NCBI GenBank assembly: GCA_017511005.1
Contig: JAFWLP010000052.1
Coordinates: 19,262-83,261 of the forward strand
Length of the DNA: 64,000 nucleotides
Source: Clostridiales bacterium
Lineage (GTDB): Bacteria > Bacillota > Clostridia > Saccharofermentanales > Saccharofermentanaceae
Reading direction: 5' to 3'
A program made the translations under genes and the position numbers. Shown one piece after another: positions 34,128 through 43,808 of this stretch. The notes below the pieces were generated by a model. It ran no database searches and was not told the origin of the DNA. It saw only the letters and a program-made list of their open reading frames with translations. Numbering within the stretch: the first letter of the stretch is position 1; each line of letters begins with the position of its first letter.

Positions 34128-36515
34128 TCAATATTCCAGTATCACCGCTCCTCCCGTGTCGGTCCTGAAGACATCGCAGCCGTATGATTCAAGGCGTTCA
34201 AGCGTCTCAGGCGAAGGATGACCGTAGAGATTGTGTGCTCCCACAGAGATCACGGCTATATCCGGTGAACAGGCTTCGACAAATTCTGAAGAGGATGAGT
34301 ATTTCGAGCCGTGATGGGCAACCTTGAGGATGTCACAGTCAATGCCGGCGCCAGCTTCAATAAGGGCTGCTTCCGTCGATGCGCCTATGTCGCCCGTGAA
34401 AAGTATCGAAATGTCTTCTCCGCCGTTGACATGGAGCATAAGGACAAGACTTGATTCGTTGCCTCCGCCAGTGTCCTCCGGAGGATAAATGACATCGAAA
34501 TAGACGGAACCGGACAGTTCGATCCTGTCTCCTGCCTTAAGTGCCGACAAACCTGAAAGAAACCGCGGCTTCAAGGCGCCTTCAGGATCAACAGAATCAA
34601 AGAACTCAAGGACATCCTTGTCCCGGTCCTCCGGAAGAGGCACATGTGACGTGCAGATGGATTTTGTTCTCCCCTTCTCAAACAGTGCGGCTATACCGCC
34701 GGCATGGTCAACGTCCCAGTGACTCATAATGCAGACATCGACCCGGAATATGCCGTAATAATCGAGGAGATCACAGACTGTCGAGCTGCCTTCTTTGTAT
34801 GTTCCGGCATCTATGAGACATGTCTTATCAGGCGTGATTATCAGACAGCAGTCTCCCTGCCCCACATCAGCAAAGACCACCCTGCAGTCAGGCTTTTCAA
34901 TGACGGATATGGCTTCAAATCCGATAACAAACGCCAGAACAGCCGCGGCGGGTCTGATAAACGCTCTCCTGAACATGCAGGACGGCATCATATAAAGAAA
35001 AATGAACACGCCCGTCATGACCAGCAGTGCTTTGCTCAGATGGACAGATGCCCCGCTCTGTTCGCTTAATCTGCCCCCGGCGTTTACCAATGAGGAAAGA
35101 GCTTTCAGGCAGAACGACAAAGGATCCGAAAGATACCGGTTCCAGAACGGAAAAAAGCTGCAAAGGACAAAGCACGGAATAAAGAACGTACAGGCGGCTC
35201 CTGCCACGAATGAACCGGCCGTCTGAATAACGAGATGTTCGGGATCAGGCCTCATCGAGATATCCGACCAGAACGGGATGATACCAAGACTTGCGGCAAC
35301 AGCGGTACCGGTGACTTTGGAAATATTCTCAAAATGGCAGAACCTCATGATGAGATCACTTATCCTGCCGCTGTACATCTTTATCGCTATGACAGCGCAA
35401 AAGCTCATTTGAAAACCGGATGACAATACGCAGAAAGGATCTGCGGTGATCATCATGACAGAAGCAAGGCTCAAAGCCGACACCCACTCCCTGTCCGCAA
35501 ACACGCAGATGCTCATGACGGCGGCTCTCGTAACCGAATCACCCCAGCCCGTGAGACAGCCGGTCAGGACGCAAAAAGCGGTATGGATGGCCAATGCCCT
35601 TTTGCGCTTGATATTCAGCAGATTCAGTATCACCGGAACGCATACCAGGAACCCTGAGAAATGAGTGCCTGAGACCGCAAGAAGATGTGAGCAGCATGAG
35701 AGCTCAAAGTCCCGTTCGATCTCATCCGTCAATAATGATCTGTCACCCAGACATACGGCTGCGGCAAGCGCCCTGCATTCCCCGTCAAATGATGCGGTTA
35801 CGGTCCCGAAAACGCTTTTCCTGAACCGGAAGAACAGACTCTGCAGCATTCCGGTAATGTTTTCAGGGAAGGCTGCCCTATTCCGGACTGAGTACCGCTC
35901 ACATGAGATTGTGTAAAGGATGCCTTTTCTTCTCAGGTAATCCCTGTAATCGAATTCTCCCGGATTTCCCGCTTTGTCAGGTTCTTTGAGCTTACCGTAC
36001 AGAATCAGGGAATCACCCGGATACAGATCCTCATGTTCACAATAAAAGTTCACTTTCGCCAGCGGTCCGTCATCAAGCCTTACCGTCAGGTCAAGACCGC
36101 CCGAAAGATCAGGACGTGACTCTGTCACCACGCAGTTCAATCCTCCACGGGCGGCAGCCGCATTCAGCCTGCCGGAGATAAATACCCCGTTATGGATCAG
36201 CAGCAAAGACAACATAAGAGAGATAATCAGGACCGGCATCCCGTTCCCGCGTTCCCTGAATCTGCGGATCATTATTAGGAAACCGGCAGAGGCAACGGCA
36301 ATTCCGGCAAACAACGAAGGCAGAAAAGACGAGAAATGATAACACGTTACGCTGCAGATGATCATTAACGCGGCAGGAATTACCACCGGACGCTTCTCCA
36401 AAGCCTTTTCAAGATTGCGCATATCATCTAAGACGTGTCCCTGCTGCCGGAACACGCTTTTAACGGTGCCTTTAAACCCGCCGTTTATATATGTTTTGCC
36501 ATACAAGTCCTTCAT
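34128..36515 (-). CDS. comEC: Competence protein ComEC/Rec2, DNA-uptake channel with MBL-like domain
   Basis: 795 residues. The membrane channel for single-stranded DNA in natural transformation. An N-terminal OB-like part (about 130-200) precedes the competence membrane domain with LGDRSLLTDEIERDF and SCCSHLLAVSGTHFSG, then many helices and a C-terminal MBL-like domain (VVFADVGQGDCCLI, SHWDVDHAGGI, VAHHGSKYSSS). The start is unsure: ATG at 36515 lacks a Shine-Dalgarno site; ATG at 36422 (MRNLEKALEK) fits the usual N-terminus better. Other competence genes are not in view. Confidence 0.92.
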   Translation of the reverse strand: MKDLYGKTYINGGFKGTVKSVFRQQGHVLDDMRNLEKALEKRPVVIPAALMIICSVTCYHFSSFLPSLFAGIAVASAGFLIMIRRFRERGNGMPVLIISLMLSLLLIHNGVFISGRLNAAAARGGLNCVVTESRPDLSGGLDLTVRLDDGPLAKVNFYCEHEDLYPGDSLILYGKLKEPDKAGNPGEFDYRDYLRRKGILYTISCERYSVRNRAAFPENITGMLQSLFFRFRKSVFGTVTASFDGECRALAAAVCLGDRSLLTDEIERDFELSCCSHLLAVSGTHFSGFLVCVPVILNLLNIKRKRALAIHTAFCVLTGCLTGWGDSVTRAAVMSICVFADREWVSALSLASVMMITADPFCVLSSGFQMSFCAVIAIKMYSGRISDLIMRFCHFENISKVTGTAVAASLGIIPFWSDISMRPDPEHLVIQTAGSFVAGAACTFFIPCFVLCSFFPFWNRYLSDPLSFCLKALSSLVNAGGRLSEQSGASVHLSKALLVMTGVFIFLYMMPSCMFRRAFIRPAAAVLAFVIGFEAISVIEKPDCRVVFADVGQGDCCLIITPDKTCLIDAGTYKEGSSTVCDLLDYYGIFRVDVCIMSHWDVDHAGGIAALFEKGRTKSICTSHVPLPEDRDKDVLEFFDSVDPEGALKPRFLSGLSALKAGDRIELSGSVYFDVIYPPEDTGGGNESSLVLMLHVNGGEDISILFTGDIGASTEAALIEAGAGIDCDILKVAHHGSKYSSSSEFVEACSPDIAVISVGAHNLYGHPSPETLERLESYGCDVFRTDTGGAVILEY

Positions 36516-36626
36516 GATAAAATTCTAAAGCGGACGTTTGTCGGATTAAGTCTCAACTTTCAGACAAAATCCGGCAGAAAAGCCGACAAAAACGACATCC
36601 TGAACACTTTGAACAGAGTTATAAAC

Positions 36627-37235
36627 ATGGCAATCAATTACGGAAAGATCAGATATCTTAAGACTTGCGCCTCGGTAAAGGACCTTCCGGACACGGAACT
36701 TCCCGAGATCGTGCTTGCCGGCAGGTCCAATGTCGGAAAATCATCGCTGGTAAATGCTTTCGGGAACAACAGGAAGCTCGCAAGGGTGTCGCAGACCCCC
36801 GGTAAGACACAGCAGATCATATATTTTGACCTGGACGGACAGGCTATCCTTGCTGATCTGCCCGGTTACGGTTTTTCGAAGGCTTCGAAAACAAAATCCA
36901 AGGATTTTTCCGAACTGTGCGACAATTATTTCAAGGTCAGAAAAGGCATCGACCTGGTGCTTTTGCTCATAGACATAAGGCATGACCCGTCAAATGACGA
37001 CATTGCGATGATAAATTATCTTAACAGCGTGAACCTTCCCTATTTTCTCGTGTTCACAAAGTGCGACAAGCTGTCGGCGCAGCAGGTCAGGAAACAATTG
37101 CAGATGATGTCAAACAGTCTTGATTTTGCTGAAGATGCAAGGGTTTTCGCCGTATCCAGCAGCGAGACAAATCCCCAAAAATCAGGAATAAATGATCTTA
37201 AGCAGGCCGTCTCTGATGAGGTATGCAAAGATTGA
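36627..37235 (+). CDS. ysxC: Ribosome-biogenesis GTP-binding protein YsxC/EngB
   Basis: 202 residues. A TrmE-Era-type GTPase needed for 50S assembly. G1 is GRSNVGKSSL, G2 region SQTPGKTQQI, G3 DLPGYGF and G4 FTKCDK, with SSS near the C-terminus for G5. I choose ATG at 36627 (MAINYGKIRYL) as the family start; the frame is open to 36435 but that part overlaps the divergent comEC. The Shine-Dalgarno site is weak. First gene on the plus strand. Confidence 0.94.
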   Translation: MAINYGKIRYLKTCASVKDLPDTELPEIVLAGRSNVGKSSLVNAFGNNRKLARVSQTPGKTQQIIYFDLDGQAILADLPGYGFSKASKTKSKDFSELCDNYFKVRKGIDLVLLLIDIRHDPSNDDIAMINYLNSVNLPYFLVFTKCDKLSAQQVRKQLQMMSNSLDFAEDARVFAVSSSETNPQKSGINDLKQAVSDEVCKD

Positions 37236-37282
37236 ACATAATTTCAAAAACTTTTCGTGCAAATTTCTATACATATTTTCAT

Positions 37283-37310
37283 TTGATTTGTTATCCGACT
37301 CCGATATTAT
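37283..37310 (+). promoter_or_regulatory. Putative promoter of the PRPP-synthetase pair
   Basis: TTGATT and TATTAT separated by 16 bases, in the 109-base gap after ysxC, start about 27 bases before the ATG at 37345. Confidence 0.5.
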
Positions 37311-37344
37311 TTAATTATCTTTTATTCGGGGGATCAATGTTGCC

Positions 37345-38550
37345 ATGAGCGACTTATATGTCAATACAGGCTACAAGGATACATATCTGGCACCTTTCGG
37401 CCCCATTGGCATAATCGCACATACTTCCAACATAGAATTCGTAAAGAAGGTCTCTGAGGTACTTTCCGCCAAGAGAAAGATACGTGCTCAGAAACCCGGC
37501 AACAAATACGCAAACGATCCCGGATATTCCCGCGAGAATTACCTCATGGACTCCGAACTCATCAGATTCCAGACCGGCGAGGGCAAGTTCTCCATCGCTG
37601 AAAGTGTAAGAGGACATGATATTTATGTTATTACCGACGTTTTGTCCCGCAACATGGAGATCGATCTGATAGAAGGCACACAGGTCATCTCCCCCGATGA
37701 CCACTATATGGATCTTCTCAGGATCCTTTCCGTACTTAAGGGAAAAGCCAAGAGGATCAATGTCATCATGCCCTTCGTTTATGAGGGAAGGCGCGAAAAG
37801 CTCGATTCTCACAGGGAATCCTATGACTGCGCCGACATGCTTAAGAAACTGTATAAGTTAGGCGTTGCTAACCTTATTGTTTTTGATCCGCACGATGCCA
37901 GAATAGCCAATGCGGTACCGCTTATGTCAATAGAGATGCCGCGCTGCCAGTTCAAGATGACTTCCACACTCCTGAACCGCTTCGGCTCGATCAAGATGGA
38001 CAAGGTGTCTACGCTCGTGGTAAGTCCTGATGAGACAGGAATATCGCGGGCGATTTTTTACTCTTCACACCTGAACCTTCCGTTAAGCTTCTTCTACCGC
38101 TATTACTACAACCAGGGCGGCCAGGTAGTCAAAGGCTTCAAATATCTCGGCGATGACGTCACCGGCAAGGACATCCTTCTTATCGATGACATGATCAATT
38201 CCGGCGAGACCATGATCCGTACGGCCAACAAGCTTAAGAACAAAGGTGCCAAGGATATCTACTGCCTCGCGCCGTTCGGTCTGTTCACCAACGGACTCGA
38301 GCTTTTCGACAAGGCTTACACGGACGGCATATTCAAGTGCATCTGCACTACGAACCTCATCTACGCTCCTGATGAACTCAAAGCACGCGAATGGTATCTG
38401 GCAGCTGACATGATACCTTATGTCGCAAGGATAATCGACGCACTTAATTCTGACGAATCCGTCTACGATCTCATAAATTCGACTTCAAGACTCCAGGATC
38501 TTGCAAGCCAGATAAGGATTGGAGAGGTTTTCGATGAATTTAATGAATAA
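37345..38550 (+). CDS. PRPP-synthetase paralogue lacking the catalytic Lys/Arg loop
   Basis: 401 residues, longer than the usual 315. The PRPP-synthetase fold is clear: FQTGEGKFSIAESVRGHDIYVI, NVIMPFVYEGRREK, LIVFDPHDARIANAVP (metal His) and the PRPP-binding loop LLIDDMINSGETM near residue 281. The mobile catalytic loop near 249, KRR in Bacillus and still YKRRDYTR in the next gene, reads FYRYYYNQGG, so the key Lys and Arg are gone. It may be a regulatory subunit of the neighbouring enzyme, as PRPP-synthetase-associated proteins are in animals (inference). GGGGGAT lies upstream of the ATG. Confidence 0.85.
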   Translation: MSDLYVNTGYKDTYLAPFGPIGIIAHTSNIEFVKKVSEVLSAKRKIRAQKPGNKYANDPGYSRENYLMDSELIRFQTGEGKFSIAESVRGHDIYVITDVLSRNMEIDLIEGTQVISPDDHYMDLLRILSVLKGKAKRINVIMPFVYEGRREKLDSHRESYDCADMLKKLYKLGVANLIVFDPHDARIANAVPLMSIEMPRCQFKMTSTLLNRFGSIKMDKVSTLVVSPDETGISRAIFYSSHLNLPLSFFYRYYYNQGGQVVKGFKYLGDDVTGKDILLIDDMINSGETMIRTANKLKNKGAKDIYCLAPFGLFTNGLELFDKAYTDGIFKCICTTNLIYAPDELKAREWYLAADMIPYVARIIDALNSDESVYDLINSTSRLQDLASQIRIGEVFDEFNE

Positions 38551-38585
38551 GAAACCCAATAAAGCATGAAAGGCAGGCTGCAATT

Positions 38586-39791
38586 ATGACATCAGCATCT
38601 GACGAGAAAGCTTATTCCCGCTACGACCAATACGGCGACAACCCCATGGCGCCGGTAGGACCCATCGGTCTTATTGCTCTGAGAGGAAGCGAAGACTTCA
38701 CTGAAAAGGTCAACTTCTACCTCAACAAGAGACGTTCCGAGTATCAGAAGGAACAGATCGTCAATACGTATCCGGGTTTCTTCAGAGAGGATTACAGGAT
38801 CCCCGTGGAGAATGCGAGGTTCTCTTCCGGTGAAGGCAAAGCCGTCGTAAAGAACACGGTCAGAGGTCATGACCTGTATCTTGTAAGCGATGTCATGAAC
38901 TGCTCATGCACATACAAGATGTTTGGAACGGACAACCGCATGAGCCCTGATGATCACTATCAGGATCTTAAGCGTGTCATCCTCGCGTGCTCCGGTAAAT
39001 CAAGAAGGATCAACGTCATAATGCCCTTCCTCTATGAGAGCCGCCAGCACAAGAGAAACTCCAGAGAATCACTGGACTGCGCTTTCGCATTGGAAGAACT
39101 CTATGAGCTTGGAGTTGCCAACATCATCACTTTCGATGCACATGATGAGAGAGTTGCCAACGCGATCCCTCTCGCAGGCTTTGAGAGCCTTCCCACGACT
39201 TATCAGATAATCAAGGAAATGTACCGTCAGGTACCTGATCTTTCCTTCTCCAGCGGCAAGTTCATGATCATATCCCCTGATGAAGGCGGTATCGGCAGAG
39301 CAATGTACTATGCATCGATCCTCGGTGTCCCGCTCGGAACATTCTATAAGAGAAGAGATTATACGAGAGTCGTTGACGGCAGGAACCCGATCGTCGCGCA
39401 CGAATTCCTCGGAGAATCCGTTGAAGGCATGGACATCCTCATCGTTGATGACATGATCTCTTCAGGCGATTCCATGATCGACATCGCACGCGAGATGAAG
39501 GAGCGCGGTGCGCGCAAGGTATTCTGCGCCGTTACTTTCGCGCTTTTCACCGAAGGCATCGACAATTTCAATGCCGCTTATGAAGACGGAGTCATCGACA
39601 AGGTCTTTGCCACAAACCTGATCTACAGAAGACCCGAGCTCTTACAGGCTCCCTGGTATGCAGACGTTAACCTCTGCAAGTTCGTGGCTCTCCTCATCGA
39701 TGCGATCAACCATGACGCCTCCCTCTCCAGCCTCATCAATCCTACGGAGAAGATCAAGCGTCTCCTCAAGGAGAAAGAGAATATCGGCTGA
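38586..39791 (+). CDS. prs: Ribose-phosphate pyrophosphokinase (PRPP synthetase)
   Basis: 401 residues. It makes PRPP from ribose 5-phosphate and ATP for nucleotides, His and Trp. Signatures: FSSGEGKAVVKNTVRGHDLYLV, NVIMPFLYESRQHKRNSRESLD (ATP), IITFDAHDERVANAIP, the catalytic loop FYKRRDYTRVVDGR near 252 and LIVDDMISSGDSM near 287. The size and the extra segments are shared with the gene just upstream (35 bases away), so the two arose by duplication; this one keeps the catalytic residues. Confidence 0.92.
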   Translation: MTSASDEKAYSRYDQYGDNPMAPVGPIGLIALRGSEDFTEKVNFYLNKRRSEYQKEQIVNTYPGFFREDYRIPVENARFSSGEGKAVVKNTVRGHDLYLVSDVMNCSCTYKMFGTDNRMSPDDHYQDLKRVILACSGKSRRINVIMPFLYESRQHKRNSRESLDCAFALEELYELGVANIITFDAHDERVANAIPLAGFESLPTTYQIIKEMYRQVPDLSFSSGKFMIISPDEGGIGRAMYYASILGVPLGTFYKRRDYTRVVDGRNPIVAHEFLGESVEGMDILIVDDMISSGDSMIDIAREMKERGARKVFCAVTFALFTEGIDNFNAAYEDGVIDKVFATNLIYRRPELLQAPWYADVNLCKFVALLIDAINHDASLSSLINPTEKIKRLLKEKENIG

Positions 39792-39793
39792 TA

Positions 39794-40177
39794 ATGGCTA
39801 ACACTTCAAGGTCACGTTCGGGAAACACTTCTTCGGGAAGCAGGCGCAAAAGCTCCCCCCCGAAGTCTGCGCGTTCAACATCTTCACGCGGAACTTCCAG
39901 AAAGACGGCGGCACCCGTTCAGGCTGAACCTGAATCCGCCCCGCTTTTATCGAAGTTTGCTTCATCCAAAGCAGCGATGCCTCTTATCTTTATCGCTGCT
40001 GTTCTCCTGATCACAGGAATAGACCTTCTCATCAGCTGGAACAAATACGAAATGTTCTTCAAGATCCTTGGCGTTGAGATACTCGTCGCAGTTGTAGTCT
40101 GGGTCATCCTGACACTGGTCTTCTCGGGAAGGACAAAGAAAGATACCGGCAGCGGATCCGAAGAAGACGAGGTATAA
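39794..40177 (+). CDS. Small membrane protein with Ser/Arg-rich N-terminus, unknown function
   Basis: 127 residues. Residues 1-45 are Ser/Arg/Lys/Thr rich (NTSRSRSGNTSSGSRRKS), followed by two membrane helices (AAMPLIFIAAVLLITGIDLLI and ILGVEILVAVVVWVILTLVF) and an acidic end. It lies two bases after prs and just before rqcH, within one operon. I do not recognise it; it may simply be a lineage-specific membrane protein. The end GACGAGGT supplies the Shine-Dalgarno site for rqcH. Confidence 0.65.
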   Translation: MANTSRSRSGNTSSGSRRKSSPPKSARSTSSRGTSRKTAAPVQAEPESAPLLSKFASSKAAMPLIFIAAVLLITGIDLLISWNKYEMFFKILGVEILVAVVVWVILTLVFSGRTKKDTGSGSEEDEV

Positions 40178-40181
40178 GACC

Positions 40182-42116
40182 TTGACCCTGGACGGCATAA
40201 CCTGTCAGCTTCTATCAGACGAGCTGAATACCGAACTGGAAGGAAAACGTGTAGACAAGATCTACATGCCTGACAGACATACTGTCATTCTGCACATCAG
40301 ATTTACCGGCGGTTACAAAAAGCTACTGATATCGATAGATCCCGGAGCGCCAAGGATATGCTTCGCGGACAACACCTTGGAGAACCCTTCCATACCACCA
40401 TCCTTCTGCATGCTCCTCCGCAAATACCTGGCGGGCTCACGCATCGAGAAAGTCACCAATCCCGGATATGAACGCATCATCGAGATAACCGTCAGCAAAT
40501 TCGATGAATTGAAGGACCGCAAGGAATATACGCTCACGGCAGAGCTTATGGGGCGGTTCTCAAATCTTGTCCTCATAAACGAGAACGGAAAGATACTCGA
40601 TTCCGCCATCCACGTTGATTTCTCGGTCTCAAGAGTAAGGGAAGTCATGCCTGCCCGCGTGTATGAGTACCCGCCGGCGCAGGATAAGATCACGCCCGCA
40701 AAAGCACTTGAGATGACAGCAGACGGTGATCTTCCGATAATGGAAACGGAACTCCAGCGTCCGGTTGCAAAAGCCCTTGTAGGTTCCATTCTGGGCCTTT
40801 CCCCCGTACTCGCCGCTTTCATTACTGATAAAGCTGATATCGATGACAGAAAGACTCTTTCCATGCTTTCCCAAGATGAGAAAACGAGACTTACAGATGC
40901 TCTCAGGGGTTTCCTTTCATCGATAATCGAAAAGACTTATTCTCCCTGCGTTTTCTACGGCAGTGACGGCGAACCTGAAGACGCGTCAATTGTTGAATTG
41001 AAGGGATTTCCTAAGACAGAACACGTTTCTTCCATATCCGAAGCCATTGACATGTGCTATCAGGCCAGGGATTCAAGACTTGTTTTGGATAAAGGCCGTG
41101 ACAGACTGAACCAGATAATAGGCAGCGCACTCGCAAGAGTCATAAAAAAGCGCGAGATACACGAGCAGGACCTTGAGGAAGGCAAAAAGGCCGATTCACT
41201 GAAGCATTCCGGCGATCTGATCCTTACCTACAAATACATGATCAGACAGGGAGACTCAAGCGTCACACTGACCGATTACACTCAGGAACCTCAGAAAGAC
41301 ATTATCATCGCCCTGAACCCCACGCTTGACGCTTCCGGAAACGCGCAGGAATACTACAAGCGTTTTCATAAGGCAAAGCGGAAAATGGAGCTGGCGGAAA
41401 ACTATCTCAAAGAGGACGAGATGGCAGCCCAGTATCTCCGTTCCCTTTCAGCCGCGGTCAATGCCGCATCCGGCACAGAGGACCTTCAGGCTATTAACGA
41501 AGAGATAAAGGCAGAGATATCCGGTGATTCAGGCTTCAGGAAAGGTCCGTCATCATCCGGGAACACCAATGCCGGCAAAGGCGATCCCAATAAGATGGTC
41601 GGTGTTGCCAAATCAGGCAAAGCTTCCTCCAGAGCATTGAGAGAGGCGGCTAAGAGAGCTAACGCCGGCAGGAACAATAAGGACAGATCCAAAGAACGTC
41701 CGCTTCCCTGCCGCAGATACATGACATCTGACGGTTACGAGATACTTGCGGGCAGGAACAATATCCAGAACGATCAGCTCACTTTCCACACGGCTTCAAG
41801 GCGCGACTGGTGGTTCCATGTAAAAGGACTGCCGGGAACCCATGTTATCCTCAGGACAAAGCCCAATGAGGATATGCCGTCAGACAATGCTGTTCTCGAG
41901 GCTGCAAGTCTTGCCGCATTCTTCTCCAAAGCGATCATCCTTGAGGAACACATGACCTCGGAAGACTCAAAGCCCGGGCTTCTTAAGGCAGAAGTGGACT
42001 ACTGCCCCGTCTCCCACGTAAAAAAGATCCCGGGAGCAAAGCCCGGGATGGTAATCTACGAAGGATATTATTCAGTGCTCGTTGAAGCCAAGGAGCCTTC
42101 CTCAAAGGATCTGTAG
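40182..42116 (+). CDS. rqcH: RqcH/NFACT ribosome-quality-control protein
   Basis: 644 residues. Binds stalled 50S peptidyl-tRNA complexes and drives Ala tailing of nascent chains. N-terminal NFACT-N (DGITCQLLSDELN, VLHIRFTGG-like), helix-hairpin-helix and coiled coil (about 290-470), and C-terminal NFACT-R (RDWWFHVKGLPGTHVIL). A Ser/Lys/Asn-rich insertion of roughly 60 residues (about 440-505) lies before NFACT-R, making it longer than usual. Start is TTG with GAGGT nine bases upstream. The 3' end overlaps convergent queH by 49 bases and contains its terminator. Confidence 0.92.
   Translation: MTLDGITCQLLSDELNTELEGKRVDKIYMPDRHTVILHIRFTGGYKKLLISIDPGAPRICFADNTLENPSIPPSFCMLLRKYLAGSRIEKVTNPGYERIIEITVSKFDELKDRKEYTLTAELMGRFSNLVLINENGKILDSAIHVDFSVSRVREVMPARVYEYPPAQDKITPAKALEMTADGDLPIMETELQRPVAKALVGSILGLSPVLAAFITDKADIDDRKTLSMLSQDEKTRLTDALRGFLSSIIEKTYSPCVFYGSDGEPEDASIVELKGFPKTEHVSSISEAIDMCYQARDSRLVLDKGRDRLNQIIGSALARVIKKREIHEQDLEEGKKADSLKHSGDLILTYKYMIRQGDSSVTLTDYTQEPQKDIIIALNPTLDASGNAQEYYKRFHKAKRKMELAENYLKEDEMAAQYLRSLSAAVNAASGTEDLQAINEEIKAEISGDSGFRKGPSSSGNTNAGKGDPNKMVGVAKSGKASSRALREAAKRANAGRNNKDRSKERPLPCRRYMTSDGYEILAGRNNIQNDQLTFHTASRRDWWFHVKGLPGTHVILRTKPNEDMPSDNAVLEAASLAAFFSKAIILEEHMTSEDSKPGLLKAEVDYCPVSHVKKIPGAKPGMVIYEGYYSVLVEAKEPSSKDL
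42019..42049 (-). terminator. Terminator of the ruv-queH operon, inside the rqcH coding region
   Basis: On the minus strand ATCCCGGG pairs with CCCGGGAT around a seven-base loop, then TTTTTT. It lies 18 bases after the queH stop and is at the same time codons of rqcH (KKIPGAKPGM). Confidence 0.8.
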
Positions 42117-42658
42117 ATCTTATCCCTGAATTTGGATTCCTCCAGCGAGAATATGCATCCGCAGTATTTCTGTCTGTAAAGACCGATCTCTCTGGCCATG
42201 TCCTGTCCCTGTCTGAAGCCCGGACGGAAATCAATGTAATCGAACCTGACCCCGTATCTTGAAGCCTTCATGTCACTGATCTCCGCTATCCTGTCGTGCT
42301 GCTGGTAAGGACTTACCAAAAGAGTCGTACAGAAAGACTCATACCCGTTCTCAGCTGCGAACCTGGCAACATGGTCCATCCTGATGTTGTAGCACATCTC
42401 ACATCTTGAGGCGAACTCATTCAGATAGTCTTTTGACAGCCAATAGTCCTGCAAACATTCCGTTCCTTCAGATATAAGCTTTATCCCGAAATGATCACAG
42501 GCTTTCTGAAGATTCTCATGGCGCCTTTCAAATTCGAACTGAGGCTGTATGTTCGGGTTATACCAGTAGCAGTCAAGTTCACGGCCTTCACAGGTCAGAA
42601 GATCCAGCGGATACATGGCACACGGCCCGCAGCAACAATGAAGGAGCATCTTCCCCAT
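42068..42658 (-). CDS. queH: Epoxyqueuosine reductase QueH
   Basis: 196 residues. It performs the last step of queuosine synthesis in tRNA, reducing epoxyqueuosine, using iron-sulfur chemistry rather than the cobalamin enzyme QueG. Signatures: LLHCCCGPCAMYPL at the N-terminus, WYNPNIQP, ASRCEMCYNIRM and YCGCIFSL, the Cys-rich set of the former DUF208. Its ATG overlaps the ruvB stop (TGATG). Last gene of the ruv operon. Confidence 0.93.
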   Translation of the reverse strand: MGKMLLHCCCGPCAMYPLDLLTCEGRELDCYWYNPNIQPQFEFERRHENLQKACDHFGIKLISEGTECLQDYWLSKDYLNEFASRCEMCYNIRMDHVARFAAENGYESFCTTLLVSPYQQHDRIAEISDMKASRYGVRFDYIDFRPGFRQGQDMAREIGLYRQKYCGCIFSLEESKFRDKIYRSFEEGSLASTSTE

Positions 42659-43791
42659 CAGCCGTTCTCACCGTCCTCACTGTCCTGATTGGAATTCTGC
42701 CAGTCTTCGATCGAGATATTCTCATAGCGCGGCGGCACGGTCTCATTGTTCTTCATGCCGGCAACAAAAGAAGGCGGAGGATTCATTCCGAGATGCTCGA
42801 AAGCTCTTAACGTAAGCATCCTCCCTCTCGGCGTCTTATGGAGGAACCCGTTCTGCAAAAGGAAAGGTTCATATACGTCTTCTATAGTAACGGGATCTTC
42901 ACCCGTGCATGCAGCCAGAGTCTCAAGACCGACAGGTCCTCCCTTAAAGATATCCGCTATGGAAACAAGCAATCTCCTGTCGATATTATCAAGACCAAGT
43001 TCATCGATATCCAGCGCCTTAAGGCCAAAATCGGATACTTCCTTATCGATGGTATCCTTCTCGAGATAAGAAGCAAAATCCCTCATGCGCTTCAGAAGCC
43101 TTATTGCAATTCGCGGAGTTCCCCTCGATCTCGATGCAATATTGCGCAGACCCTCCTCATTAATCGCTATACCAAGGAGTGCCGCATCACGCTTAAGGAT
43201 ATCCATGAGATCTTCAGTCTCGTATAATTCAAGGCGGTGGATCATGCCAAAACGGTCTCTTAACGGTGCAGACAGCATACCGGCTCTCGTGGTGGCACCG
43301 ACCAGGGTAAAATGTGGAAGGTCAAGTCTTACTGACCGCGCGGCGGGTCCTTTGCCGATCATGAGATCAAGGCAGTAATCTTCCATGGCAGGATAGAGCA
43401 CTTCCTCAACGCTCTTATTGAGCCTGTGGATCTCATCAATAAATAAGACTTCATTCTCGTTGAGGTTTGTAAGCAGCGCGGCAAGATCACCCGCCTTCTC
43501 GATGGAAGGTCCGGTTGTGATATGCATTGCAACGCCCATCTCGGAAGCGATTATGCCTGCAAGAGTCGTCTTGCCCAATCCGGGAGGACCGTACAGCAGA
43601 ACGTGGTCCAAAGCTTCACCGCGTTTCTTAGCCGCATCGATAAAGATCTTAAGGTTCGTCTTGACCTTGGTCTGACCCGAATACTCTTCAAAGGTCACAG
43701 GTCTTAAGGCCTTCTCCTCCGCATCACCCGGTTGTCTGAGCCTTCCTAAGACGCGCTCCTCATCGTTTTCCTGTCCGTTAAAATTCATCAT
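42658..43791 (-). CDS. ruvB: Holliday junction branch-migration ATPase RuvB
   Basis: 377 residues, 30-40 more than most due to terminal tails. Signatures: [30 protein letters not shown] (Walker A), [10 protein letters not shown] (Walker B), [18 protein letters not shown] (sensor/Arg finger) and [19 protein letters not shown], then the winged-helix domain. The hexameric motor partner of RuvA. The C-terminal tail beyond the winged helix is Glu/Asn rich. It follows ruvA by 17 bases. Confidence 0.96.
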   Translation of the reverse strand: MMNFNGQENDEERVLGRLRQPGDAEEKALRPVTFEEYSGQTKVKTNLKIFIDAAKKRGEALDHVLLYGPPGLGKTTLAGIIASEMGVAMHITTGPSIEKAGDLAALLTNLNENEVLFIDEIHRLNKSVEEVLYPAMEDYCLDLMIGKGPAARSVRLDLPHFTLVGATTRAGMLSAPLRDRFGMIHRLELYETEDLMDILKRDAALLGIAINEEGLRNIASRSRGTPRIAIRLLKRMRDFASYLEKDTIDKEVSDFGLKALDIDELGLDNIDRRLLVSIADIFKGGPVGLETLAACTGEDPVTIEDVYEPFLLQNGFLHKTPRGRMLTLRAFEHLGMNPPPSFVAGMKNNETVPPRYENISIEDWQNSNQDSEDGENG

Positions 43792-43808
43792 CGAAATAAA
43801 CCTGTTCC

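Noticed and set aside
37345-39791. Recent insertion or assembly duplication of one prs gene
   Set aside because: The two proteins differ throughout, so they are old paralogues rather than an artefact.
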